Of a DNA stretch of 64,000 nt, positions 52,671-63,224 are shown one piece after another. The notes under the pieces are model-generated. The model was not told the DNA's origin. It did no database searches and saw nothing but the letters and a program-made list of their open reading frames with translations. Positions within the stretch are counted from its first letter, which is position 1. Every line of letters begins with the position of its first letter. Source of the DNA: Petunia secreta. Its lineage: Eukaryota; Streptophyta; Magnoliopsida; Solanales; Solanaceae. A program made the translations under genes and the position numbers. The DNA is taken from NCBI GenBank assembly GCA_029990175.1, contig JARKIP010000005.1:33861501-33925500 (forward strand). Reading direction: 5' to 3'.

Positions 52671-54719
52671 ATGGCCGGAGACGTGTACGATACCATTGAG
52701 GTCCCGGTAAGCACTTTGGTCAACCTCTTGGCCGAGGTGAGATCCATAAGCTCGAGGTTTGATCGCTTCAAAGAGGAATGGACCTCGAGTGTCCAAAAGG
52801 GTACCGAAAGAGGTACTAGTTATGAAGTGTTGGGCAATCCCCAACCGTTGGGCAATCCCCAACAAGTGGGCATTCCCCATAACTTGGGCATTCCCCAACA
52901 AGTGGGCATTCCCCACAACTTGGGCATTCCCCAAGGTGGAGGTGAGCAAGGTGATGTGCTCATGCCTTTGCTAGTTGGAAGTGAAAGTCACTCCACCCCA
53001 CATGAGAGGCAAAAGGAGGAGAGGAGTGACGTGAGTGAATTGTCACCCGAATCTACACTTGGCCTTGGGATGGAAATGAAAGAGGGGGGAGGAGAGGAAA
53101 TACAAAGAGAGAGTGAGGACACCCTTTGTTCTAACCACGTTTTACTCTCTTCTTCTTCTACTTGCTTGGGCTTGTGTGTAGGTACTCTTGGAGGCAAGCT
53201 AGTGGTGCCTCAACCGATTGCCTTGGAAGGAAGACAAGAGGATGGAGATCTTCATTGTGAGCTTCATGAAGGAGGAATTGAACGCGACACTTCAAGCAAT
53301 GTGAGTACTCACGGGAACGACTCCAATGTAAGTGTTACCTTTTCCTTTCATGAACATGTTAGCCCCTTGTCTTGCGTAGACTCCAATCTAGTTGTTGCTT
53401 GTAATGTCCCTATTGAACTTGCAACTAGTGAAGAGTCTAATGGTCGACTAGTGTGTGCTTGTGAACCACTAGTAGAGAGGAATGAAAAGCCACATCATGA
53501 TGTGAGCCCGGTATTCAAAGGACCTCTCTTTAGTGACAATGAAGTAGTTGACCTTGCTTGTGACCTTTGTTATGACACCCCACCCGTATTTGATAAAGGG
53601 GAAGATGAGTTATGTGACTCCACCCTTGTTGACATAATTGATTTTGGTGGATTTGTGTGTCGTAGTAAGGATGATAGTGACCTTGAGGAGTCCAAATTGC
53701 ATGAATTGGACAAGATTGTCTATGATGACTCCTCAAGTGTGGGAGATGAACCTAGCTTTGATACTATGCTTTTGCTTGACCATGAAATTGAGGTGCGTGC
53801 TTTTACTAATCCTTTGTTTGATAGCATCCTTATTTGTGGTGGTGAGTTGTATCGAGCTAGGGTTGAGAGAGAGTTGGAACCTCCGTGGTGTGAGGGATTT
53901 GATCCCATAGACAACTCTTTGTTTGAAACTTCGAGTGAGGAAGATGGTTCTTCTAGTGCCCCTACCCTTGTTAGTTTGGGTTATGATGATGAAGAGACCA
54001 TTACTAATACCTTCCTTGAAAGTTTACCTTGTGAGGAGGGTTGTCTTGAGGATGAGATTAGAGGTGAGGAGGAATCTCTTAGTGTGAGTATGAGGGCTTT
54101 TAAGAAGGGGAGTGGGGTATTTGATGCTAATTGTGTATTGCACTACTTTGTCTATTCCCTCCCATATGTTAACCACACTTTGAGAATTGAGCATGCCAAA
54201 ACCATTGCGCCACATTTTAAAAATATTTCCTTGAAGGTTTGGCATGATAATCATGAGCTTAGGGGTCATAGGAACTTTGATTGCTTGATCGTGAATGTTC
54301 TATGTCCTAATGATTCCCTTGCTTGTTATGGTTGTGAGTGCTTGACACTATGGAGCCAAGGACTTGTTGTTCCCTTTGGGAACATGAGCTTCTTGATTGG
54401 TATTGATACTTGGCTCTATAACAAGAGCGAATTTTCCACCGTGCTTGCACTCACTCTTATTGGACCTACCTACTCGTGTAGTGGAAGGTCTTGGTGTGCT
54501 AATCTTGAACTTAGGGATTGTAGGGATTTTGATAGCTTAATCTTGCATGTGTCGTGCCCTATTGATCTCTTTGTTTCTTCTTGTGTTGGGAGCACTTCGT
54601 TGTTGAACCAAGTACTTGCTAGTTCCTTCGGGAACATGAGCTTCTTTGTTGCCATTGATACTTGGTTGTACCATAAGAGTGTGTTTTCCCACACTTGTTG
54701 CACTAACCTACTCTTGTAG
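52671..54719 (+). CDS. D2 protein: short gag-like N-terminus plus ACC module
   Basis: Intact ORF of 682 codons starting MAGDVYDTIEV. Six GNPQ/GIPH units are coded at 52830-52934. ACC follows from SHSTPHERQKEERS, with CYDTPPVFDKGEDEL, ELYRARVE, EPPWCEGFDP, AFKKGSGVFD and LRGHRNFDCLIV. The C-terminal unit ending in IDTWLYNKS is repeated (about 54258-54470 and 54510-54710), the second ending IDTWLYHKSVFS. Overall acidic and Ser/Glu/Asp-rich in the first half. No zinc knuckle, protease or polymerase motif, and no signal peptide or evident membrane span. Very similar to D1 across its length. The role is unknown; being the only protein of an element that evidently moved recently, it may help packaging or be tolerated cargo. 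Confidence 0.82.
   Translation: MAGDVYDTIEVPVSTLVNLLAEVRSISSRFDRFKEEWTSSVQKGTERGTSYEVLGNPQPLGNPQQVGIPHNLGIPQQVGIPHNLGIPQGGGEQGDVLMPLLVGSESHSTPHERQKEERSDVSELSPESTLGLGMEMKEGGGEEIQRESEDTLCSNHVLLSSSSTCLGLCVGTLGGKLVVPQPIALEGRQEDGDLHCELHEGGIERDTSSNVSTHGNDSNVSVTFSFHEHVSPLSCVDSNLVVACNVPIELATSEESNGRLVCACEPLVERNEKPHHDVSPVFKGPLFSDNEVVDLACDLCYDTPPVFDKGEDELCDSTLVDIIDFGGFVCRSKDDSDLEESKLHELDKIVYDDSSSVGDEPSFDTMLLLDHEIEVRAFTNPLFDSILICGGELYRARVERELEPPWCEGFDPIDNSLFETSSEEDGSSSAPTLVSLGYDDEETITNTFLESLPCEEGCLEDEIRGEEESLSVSMRAFKKGSGVFDANCVLHYFVYSLPYVNHTLRIEHAKTIAPHFKNISLKVWHDNHELRGHRNFDCLIVNVLCPNDSLACYGCECLTLWSQGLVVPFGNMSFLIGIDTWLYNKSEFSTVLALTLIGPTYSCSGRSWCANLELRDCRDFDSLILHVSCPIDLFVSSCVGSTSLLNQVLASSFGNMSFFVAIDTWLYHKSVFSHTCCTNLLL
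52830..52934 (+). repeat. Six coding repeats with inverted symmetry in the D2 ORF
   Basis: TTGGGCAATCCCCAA twice, then alternating GTGGGCATTCCCCAY and TTGGGCATTCCCCAA. They encode LGNPQ, VGIPH and LGIPQ. Confidence 0.87.
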
Positions 54720-54759
54720 TAGGAGTTTTGTTTTTGTTTGTGCTTGTCTTTGATTGTAG
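54703..54759 (+). other. Intron-acceptor-like stretch at the end of ACC in D2
   Basis: CTAAC (54703-54707) inside the last codons, a long T-rich tract, and TTGTAG with AG at 54758-54759. Confidence 0.45.
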
Positions 54760-54772
54760 GACTTGATGGTTT

Positions 54773-54808
54773 GATTTCGAGGACGAAATCCTTTCAAGAA
54801 GGGGAGGA
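54773..54808 (+). promoter_or_regulatory. Hairpin and polypurine tract of D2
   Basis: GATTTCGAGGACGAAATC (54773-54790) and AAGAAGGGGAGGA (54796-54808), non-coding here, abutting the 3' LTR. Confidence 0.88.
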
Positions 54809-55689
54809 TGATGCCGGGCAAATTGGAGCCAAAGCGCCAACCATCAAGAGCCAAGCTCAAGAGCACAAGGAGTATACATCAAAGGCTCCCGAGGAGGATC
54901 CGAGAGTGATTTGAAGTCATGAACTTGATCACGCTTGAGGGAGGACAAACTACGGACCAAGGAGGAACATCTAGAGTCCATTTTGAGCCATTTCAAGACC
55001 TCCCAGGATGAGGCGGACCGCCTACACAAAGAAGCGGACCGCCTACACAAAGAGGCGGACCGCCTAAACAAAGTCAAAGCTTCAGGATCAAGGAGGCGGA
55101 CCGCCTGAAGTCACTAGGCGGACCGCCTAGTTGTCTGCCACTCTCTGGAAGTTGAAGACAGGCGGAGCGCCTAGAGGGGGAGGCGGACCGCCTACCCCTG
55201 TGTGTGCATTACGGGATTTTCCTTCATTTTGATGTGTATTTCCTACTTTAGCCCTAAGTGGCCTTTATTGTTTTAACCCACTTTGGGGGTATTTTAGACA
55301 TTACATAGGGCATGGGAGAAGACTATAAAAGTCTCCCTTAGTCTTTCATTTCATTACACAACCTTGAATATTGAAGAAACTTGAGCAATGCTCTCATTTG
55401 AACCCTTGTTGGGAACTTGAATTCAATTGGTGGAATCCAATTTGAACTTCATCCATCTTTGATCATTCTATTTGCAAGAGCCGGGTGCCTCTTGAGGATA
55501 GTTGCATAGTATAGGTGATCCTTGACTTCACCCGGGGTGTATCGAGACGAGTTCCTTGGTGCTACTTAGGTAAACGTTCAAGCCTCGTCTTGCTCTTTAT
55601 CTCGATATCTTCATCGATATCGCCTATCTTGTTTTAGCTTCCGCATTTTCATATCGTCTTTAGCTTCCGCTCGATTTTCCATTGCATCA
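54809..55689 (+). repeat. 3' LTR of D2 (881 bp)
   Basis: 21 bp longer than the 5' LTR because it has one additional palindrome unit near 55030. TATA box at 55324-55331; TSD GGAAG follows. Confidence 0.96.
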
Positions 55690-55694
55690 GGAAG

Positions 55695-58600
55695 TGAACC
55701 CAAACCCAATCTCCTATCTTTAATTCCAACTTTTTACCCCCCTTGTTTTTCTTTAAGGCAACCTTTGCATAGGCCTCCTCGAGGTTCTTCTTCACCTTTG
55801 CATGCAATTCGATCAAGGCAGCTGCTCGTCGAGTACCTTCAAAATCAAGAACAGAATCTCGAGGCAATGGGGTTAAATCAAGTGGAATCAGAGGATTAAA
55901 GCCATACACACATTCAAACGGGGTCATGTTGATCATTCTATGCACCGTTCGATTGTATGCAAACTCCATCATGGGCAAACGATCAGCCCAGTTTCCAACC
56001 TTCCCTTTGGTCATTGCCCGAAGCAAAGATCCTAAGGTTCGGTTAACTACCTCGGTCTGTCCATCAGTCTGAGGATGGTGAGACGTCGAGAATAGTAGCT
56101 TGGTGCCGAGAGCACCCCACAAACACTTCCAAAAATGACTCAAGAACTTCGAGTCTCGATCACTTACAATAGTACGAGGTACACCATGCAATTTTAACAC
56201 GTTAGAAACAAACAATGTAGCTACATGTTGTGCATCATCACACTTTTTGCAAGGAATAAAGTGAGCCATATTTGAAAAACGGTCAACCACAACGAAGATG
56301 CTATCATGTCCTCCCCCCGACCTCGGTAACCCCAAGACAAAGTCCATGGATATATCAACCCAAGGTCGATCAGGCACAGGCAACGGGGTGTACAATCCAT
56401 GAGGGTTGGACTTTGATTTTGCTTTCTTGCAAACGAGACAAGTGTTGCAAAGCTTTTCCACATCTCGTCGCATTTTGGGCCAATGGAACTGCTCGGTCAA
56501 GATACCAAGAGTTTTATCGACACCGAAGTGCCCCATCAGTCCACCTGAGTGAGCTTCTCGAACCAAGAGCTCTCTCCACGATGACACTGGCACACAAACC
56601 CTCCCATTCTTGAAGAGGTAGCCATCATGCCATTGATATTTCTCAACCCTTCGGCCACTCAAGATAGCGTCACGAACGCATTTAAGCTTGGGATCGTCCT
56701 CGTCCATCGTCTTGATGCTTTCGAATCCCATGAGCCTAGAGGCGAGAGTGGTCGCTAAGGCAAATTTTCTTGATAGCGCATCGGCCACAACATTATCTTT
56801 TCCCTTTTTGTAATGAATTACATAGGGAAAGCTTTCAATAAATTTAACCCACTTGGCATGTCTTCGATTTAATTTCTTCTGACCTCAGAGATGCTTCAAG
56901 GACTCATGATCGCTTTTGATCACAAATTCTCGAGGCCACAAATAATGCTGCCAATGGGCGAGTGCTCGAACGAGGGCATACAATTCCTTGTCGTACGTAG
57001 AGTAGTTCAAGGTTGCACCCTTAAGCTTTTCGCTAAAGTAAGCGATCGGCTTCGAATCTTGCATCAGCACTCCTCCGATCCCAACTCCAGACGCATAACA
57101 CTCGACTTCGAAATCTTTGCCGAAGTCAGGGAGTTGCAACAACGGGGCAGAACAAAGCCTCCGTTTCAACTCTTGGAAAGCCCTTTCTTGGGGCTCTTCC
57201 CACACAAATGGATGGTCTTTCTTCACCAGCTCGGTTAAAAGAGCTGCTACGGTGCTAAAGTCACGAACAAACCTTCGGTAATAGCTAAGCCATGGAAGCT
57301 ACGAACTTGTGATACTGAGGTTGGAGTTGGCCAATCTTTGATGGCTTCAACTTTTGATTCGTCGACTTCGACACCATTAGCACTGACAACAAATCCAAGA
57401 AAGACTACACGATCGACACCAAAGGCGCATTTCTTGAAGTTGGCATACAACTTCTCTTCTCGAAGCTTTTCGAGCACTTGCCTTAGGTGGTCGACATGTT
57501 CATCCACGGTTCTGCTATAAACAAGTATGTCATCGAAATAAACGACAACAAACTTATTTATGAACGGTTTGAGCACATGGTTCATCAGTCACATGAATGT
57601 GCTCGGTGCATTGGATAAGCCAAAAGGCATCACCAACCATTCATAGAGACCGAATTTGGTCTTGAATGCAGTTTTCCACTCGTCTCCGGGTTTTATTCGG
57701 ATCTGGTGGTAACCGGACCTGAGGTCTATCTTCGAAAAGTATGAAGAACCACTTAACTCATCTAGCATGTCATCTAATCGAGGGATAGGATGACGATACT
57801 TTACCGTTATTTTGTTGACTGCTCGACAGTCAACACACATTCGCCATGTTCCATCCTTCTTCGGGACAAGGATAACAGGAACGGCGCAAGGACTCAAGCT
57901 CTCACGAACGAGGCCCTTGTTCAGCAATTCATCAACCTGCCGTTGGAGCTCTTTGGTGTCTTCGGGATTACACCGGTATGCAGGTTTGTTAGGGATTTGA
58001 GACCCTGGCACAAAGTCAATTTGGTGCTCGATTCCTCTCAACGGAGGTAATCCACCTGGCATTTCCTCGGGAAACATGTCCTCGAAGTCCTGTAAGACTT
58101 TACGAACAAACAAAGGCAAAGGGTTATCATTAGAAAAATCATCATTAGAGTTTAGAAAGATACCCTTGTGCACGAGGCAAATCATCATCTGACCGTGGTC
58201 GTTGCCTCGTAAGATCTCACCGGGTTGCATGATTGCACAAATTCCTTTCACTTCGATCGGTGAGTTTGTCTCTTCGGGCCCCAGTTTTGCTCCCATCGGA
58301 AGCTTAGCTTTGGCCGCTTCTTTCAATTCTTTCATTCGTTTATAGTCCTCGGTGACTTGTTTTGGAGACAAGGGTTTGAGTATAAAACTCTTCCCATCGA
58401 GCTTCACAGTGTAAGTGTTGGATCTGCCATTGTGAACAGCTGTTCGGTCATACTGCCATGGTCGACCCAATAGCAAATGACAAGCTTGCATCGGAACCAC
58501 ATCGAATATCATCTCATCTTGATACTCTCCGATTTTGAACTTGATCCACACTTGTTTGACAACTCTCAATTCTTCACACTCATTTAGCCATTGTAACTTG

Positions 58601-60255
58601 TAAGGGTGGGGATGTTTCATCGTAGGTAATCCCATTTGCGAAACCAAAGTTTGGCTCACTACATTGGCACAACTACTGGAATCAATGATCATCGAACACA
58701 CCTTTCCCCTCACTCGACATCGGGCATGAAAGAGGTTTTCTCTTTGGTTGTCCTCTTCTTCAAGAGTCATGCAGCTCAAATTCCTTCGAACCACAAGAAA
58801 CATTTCCGGATGATCAGCTTCGGCAGCCTCATGATCATCATCAACTTCAGCTCGATCAGTCTCCTCGATAATTTCCTCCTCGGTGTCACTCGCTTGCTCA
58901 TGGACGGTTCCATCTTCGAGCAGAAGCATAACCTTGCGAGTTGGACACTCTTTTGCCATGTGACCATAACCTTTGCATTTGTGACACTGAATATTTGAAG
59001 CGCTAGGAGAGTTGAGTTGAACTTTACCTCCCACTTCTTTCGACTGGTTAACGGTCACACCTCTTTCGAAGGGTTTCTTCGAATCTCGAACAGTGTTTGC
59101 ACTTGTTTGGTTTGGACTTTTCCATTCTTTTCCTCGGTTCAAAGGAGTAGAAGTAGTAACTCCTCGATACCGGTTTGCCTTGTCGTCCTTCACCAATTTT
59201 TCAGCTTCGGTGGCAGCATCAAACACACCTTCCAACGTGTGGTACACGTGGAGTCTCAACTGAGATGACACATCCCTAGCCAAGCCATTTTTGAATCTGA
59301 TAATGGCTTGTTCTTCGTCTTCGACCAGATCAAGATTCAATCGAACCTTTTCGAACTCATCGTGGTATTCTTGGACAGACTTGGACCCTTGCTTTAACTC
59401 ATAGAGCTTTTGCATTTGAGTTTGCCTGTACTTGGCACTCAAATACTTAGCATCCATTGCTCTTCTCAATTGTGGCCAGGTATTGACTTCGGGATAGTCA
59501 TTCCTTCGTCTATGCCTCTTGTCAGATTCCCACCACGTTGATGCATAAGCTTCGAACGAAGCAATGGCATGGGCAGCTTTTCTCTCATCGGTCATCTCAT
59601 TGGTTTCAAAGATGCGCTCCATTCTAAGCTTCCATTCAAGATACTCATCGGGATCACTAGTTCCTTTAAAGGGTGGAATAGTGATCGTGACACTATTCAA
59701 ATTTGAGTCTCGAACAGCTCTAGCCTATTCGGGAAACTCATCTTCTCGATCATTAGCCTCACGCTCAATATTTCTTCCAACATTTGCGCCTCGGCCTCGA
59801 CCTCGGAAATTTCCACGACCTCGGTGAGCTTGCCTTCGTTGAGCGAATGGCAGCTCACGCTCATATTCGTCCTCGGGAAATTCCTCTTCATCAACCTCCT
59901 CGGCAACGGCTCCAAGATCTCTTCGGGCCACTGGAGGTGGTATTCTTTCTCCTCGGGGAATGCCCAAGTTTTGATAAGCAGCTTGGGGATTGCCCAAGTT
60001 AAGTTCTCTTCGAATTGCTTCACTTGTCAACTGATGTTGTCGTACAAGCTCAGCATACAGCTCAGGTTTCATCGGAGTGGTTTGGCTTGTTCCAGCGCCG
60101 GACCCATTCATGGCCACGGACGCACTTCCTTATTCGAGTTGAGTTACTCGAGCACTCACTCCTCTCACATCGACACTGACACTTTGTATCGCAGCCATGA
60201 GATCGGCTAACGACAACTCGGGCTTCTCAATGCTTTTGCCATCGTTTCCAGCCAT
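55695..60255 (-). pseudogene. E2 gag-pol polyprotein, heavily damaged
   Basis: Starts at MAGNDGKS (60255). Gag with GNPQ/GIPR repeats (about 59957-60001), zinc knuckle CHKCKGYGHMAKEC, protease (IIDSSSCANV, where the Gly after DS is Ser), RT, RNase H and integrase are recognisable. In-frame stops lie at 60130, 59725, 57589 and near 56885. A 4-bp loss near 57285 shifts the frame after RT. RNase H has a Tyr for the first catalytic Asp (ECYASGVG). Several stops are CAA/CAG/CGA to TAA/TAG/TGA changes, typical of cytosine deamination. D2 interrupts the integrase end. The copy is dead and more decayed than E1. Confidence 0.9.
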
Positions 60256-61468
60256 GGTACCTGCACAAGTCAAGATCAAACAAATGTTAGGGTTAGAAAT
60301 CACCTCACACACTCCCTCACCTTTGATGGGTGGCACTCGGGTCCACTCAATTTATGGGTTCGGTTTTTGATCACTCAAGGACTTGTTAACAGTGGCTCGT
60401 CTGATTGATCGGTCCTTTAAGATCCTTCAAGTTCGACAATAGTCACTGCATCTTCGGGAAGAGTGAAGTGATGTTCGACTCGATGGAACAGACGCTTTTT
60501 AACTGAGCTCGGGGAGTCAAAAGAAATCTCTACGAAAGTTTGGACTTCGGTCACCCCTTCGCACGAATTCCTATCAGCTCAAAAGGAGTTAGTACGACCT
60601 CGAGTAGGACAATTACTCAAAAGATCCACCAACTAGAATTTTGACATGAAAGAAAGTGAGAACCTAAGAGAATCTACCCTTTGATTCCCTTTTGGAATCT
60701 TTTTCGATCACACCCACTCCTGTCCGTACAAGAATGGTCCCTCCTTGGTACGGATAGGGTTTTACCTTATCCACTTTCCCTTTTCAGCCGACAATTTTCA
60801 CCTGGGGTTTTGATGTTAAAATTTTAACCCCTTTCTTCTTCAATGGAACAGTGACCTTGCTCCGGCGTACGGACACAACAACTTCGGTTCACTGACCACG
60901 AAATTCAACAGATCTGGGTTGCTTTATCGACTCCGGTTTCAACAGCATCGGAGGAATTCAGTTCAAGTTCTTCGAGCTAAGAATCAGCTCGTTCGAGTCG
61001 TACACTGTTACGATTTTGTAATAAGTTTCCGGTGTACGGACTACGGTTTAAACTCAGAACTTCGAATTTTAAGCAACAAACAAACCCAAATCACTCAAGA
61101 ACCACCAATCTTCACCGGTTTCTTCCAAACACAGTGGGGTTCGAGTTTTCAGTCACCATTACAGCTCAAAACAGTCCAAAAATTCACCAAGAAATCCTAG
61201 TCACGAAATTGGTACGTCGGGTACTCGTTGAATTCAGAACTCGATGGTGAACAAGAATCAAGGGTTGTTTTTCCCAATCAACCAACTTTCAAACACAATT
61301 TTTGAATTTTTCTTTTAACACTTTTTTTTTTTTTTTTTTTTGTAAAATAACAACACCAACCGTAACAAAATCAAATCAAGAACACGAAACGGAAAACAAA
61401 GACACAAACGCACGAAAATAAAGATAACGTGAACAGGATTTGGGGTTGTAGAAACAAGCCCAAACAGT
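60256..61468 (-). other. E2 untranslated leader
   Basis: Homologous to the A1, E0 and E1 leaders. A T-run of 20 (61322-61341, plus strand) corresponds to the A-run of A1. No gene is supported. Confidence 0.85.
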
Positions 61469-61480
61469 GCTATGATACCA
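61469..61480 (-). other. Primer-binding site of E2 with one change
   Basis: The minus strand reads TGGTATCATAGC, one base off the usual TGGTATCAGAGC. Confidence 0.85.
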
Positions 61481-61483
61481 AGA

Positions 61484-62230
61484 TGGTGCAATGCAAACCC
61501 GAAGGAATTGCTAAGCACAAACGCGGAAGATAAACAAGAAAGATAAAAGATAGAAGCAAGACAAAACTTGCTTCATTCGAAAGAACAGTGAGGAACCTGT
61601 CTCAAAGCTCGATCGAAAGGGATACAAGAATCACCTAAACTATGCAACAATCCTCAAGAGAACATGCCTCTTGCAAACTGAATGATCAAAGAGGAATGTT
61701 CAATCGGATTAACCGAAAGACACAAGTCCATAAATCGCTCACAGGGTTTTGCTCACGACGGAGACAAAGAAAGGTGCTCGGCACTTTCATTAATTAATCA
61801 TTCTTCAAAAACTAGATATCTACAATGAAAGGGAACAAGGTTTATATAGGAAATACTAAAGGGTAAACTAGTAAAAGGGCCACAGGCGACCAATAGAAAT
61901 AAGCCACGCAGGGCTGAATTAAATTGTGTTCGGCAGACTTGACTTCGGTAAGCCTTGGCTTCGGTTCTCGATTGTCTGCATCGAACACACTTGTTGCCTT
62001 CGGACGCTCAATTGTCTTCGAGCTCATTGTCCTCGGTCACTTTGCCTTCGGGCTCAAATCTGAAGATAATGCCTTCGATTCTTGAGCTCGGCCACTCAGC
62101 TTCGGAGCAATTGTTTTCCTTCGGCCAGGCTAAGTGAACATGCACATCGTGCAGCAGCTTGGATTGGCTTCTTGTCATCGGTCTCCTCGGTGGATCGATC
62201 ACTTGATCAGCACGTGGTCGGGCTGCATCA
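61484..62230 (-). repeat. E2 5' LTR (747 bp)
   Basis: Plus-strand ends TGGTGCAATGC and GGGCTGCATCA; TATA box at 61841-61848. Apart from one 28-bp indel it is nearly identical to the middle LTR. Confidence 0.93.
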
Positions 62231-62337
62231 GGGTTCAAGAACCGAAGGCGTCATCTTCAGATTTGAGCCCGAAGACAAAGTGAGCGTCCGAGGATAATGA
62301 GTTCAAGCAAGCAACCACGCACTGAAGTCAAGGCTGC
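62231..62337 (+). repeat. L: scrap of an E/A-type LTR in the opposite orientation
   Basis: About 107 bp resembling the pol-tail part of the solo LTR S (AGATTTGAGCCCGAAGACAA), plus strand, quite diverged. It lies between the E2 LTR and the K LTR and has no element ends. Confidence 0.75.
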
Positions 62338-63139
62338 TGATAAGGGGCAAAACACGCGGAAGCTAAATAAGATACAAACAATGCGGAGGCGATAAACACA
62401 AGATAGATGATATCAAAGATATCGGGAAATAAGGATTGAGGAGTCAAGAAACGAGAAGAAAGAACGGATAAATGAATTCAAGACATGAATTAAATATCCA
62501 AAAACGGAGAAATGAAACTCGAACCTTACAAGGAATTCATACTAGTGATGAATCTCCATAGGTTATCAAGTCGTACAAGATTCTTGAAGGGATCCGCTTC
62601 GAACTCGAAGGCTCGGCCCTTCTCGTTCTCTCTCAATTTCTATACTCAAAGCTAGCTAATGAAAAATGAAGACTAAGTGTTCTATTTATAGTTTTTCGCA
62701 AGACATAGTGAAATGACTAAAATACCCTCAAGCCAAGTTAAGGCCATACATAACACTGAGGGGCAAAATAGGAAGTTCAAGCCAAAAGTTGGAAGCTTCA
62801 GCAATTCGGGCGCTCCGCCCGTGGAGTAGGCGCTCCGCCCCATCTAACCATCAGTGAGGTTGGCTAGGCGCTCCGCCCCAGGGTGAGGCGGTCCGCCTGG
62901 TGGCCTGTGTGATGGGGCGCTCCGCCTAGGGGCTGCTGGGCGCTCCGCCTGGTGGCCAGTGGTGCTGGGCGCTCCGCCCTGTGGTGCTGGGCGCTCCGCC
63001 CACTGCCCTGTCCTTCTCCATTCCTTCGTGCTCCGATGCATGATCTTCAAGTCGCTTCCAGAGACCTTGACTTGCATTCCTTGTGCTCTCAAGCTTGGTT
63101 CTTGATGGTTGGTATCTTAGCTCGATTTGCCCCGCATCA
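62338..63139 (-). repeat. 3' LTR of K (802 bp)
   Basis: Sense ends TGATGCGGGGCAAA and TTTGCCCCTTATCA, an inverted repeat of about 14 bp with two mismatches. TATA box at 62683-62690. Palindromes at 62808-63001, mostly GGCGCTCCGCC on the plus strand. Confidence 0.9.
62808..63001. repeat. GC palindrome cluster in the K LTR
   Basis: At least six GGCGCTCCGCC and one GGCGGTCCGCC within about 195 bp. Confidence 0.9.
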
Positions 63140-63175
63140 TCCTCCCCTTCTTGAAAGGATTTCGTCCTCGAAATC
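63140..63175 (-). promoter_or_regulatory. Hairpin and polypurine tract of K
   Basis: Hairpin GATTTCGAGGACGAAATC on the minus strand (63158-63175), purine tract 63140-63152. Confidence 0.86.
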
Positions 63176-63224
63176 AAACCATCAAAACCTACATTCAAAG
63201 CAAGCACAACCAAAATTTCCTACT

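Larger units (their letters stand above)
50640..55689 (+). mobile_element. D2: complete non-autonomous element inside E2
   Basis: TSD GGAAG lies at 50635-50639 and 55690-55694, in the integrase codons of E2. It is 5,050 bp: 5' LTR 860 bp, PBS, leader, intact ORF (52671-54719), hairpin, purine tract, 3' LTR 881 bp. This is the cleanest example of an ACC-only element in the window. It has no protease, RT or integrase and must rely on another element for these. Confidence 0.97.
42933..62230 (-). mobile_element. E1/E2: two autonomous-type elements in tandem sharing one LTR
   Basis: The order on the plus strand is LTR (42933-43690), E1 internal region, LTR (49684-50402), E2 internal region (with D2 inside), LTR (61484-62230), all minus strand. 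The middle LTR is followed directly by the E2 purine tract and integrase end, so it serves both. The outer flanks (CCCTT left, GGGTT right) do not match, and the right flank is LTR scrap L, so the array did not arise by one simple insertion. Confidence 0.88.

Noticed and set aside
52671..54719. ACC as an envelope-like protein
   Set aside because: I see no signal peptide, no clear membrane span and no fusion-peptide-like part; only mildly hydrophobic stretches near the C-terminus.
62231..62337. L as the right half of a split LTR matching the left flank of the E array
   Set aside because: The left flank is gag fragment J, and the 5-base flanks (CCCTT, GGGTT) do not match, so no simple insertion site can be rebuilt.
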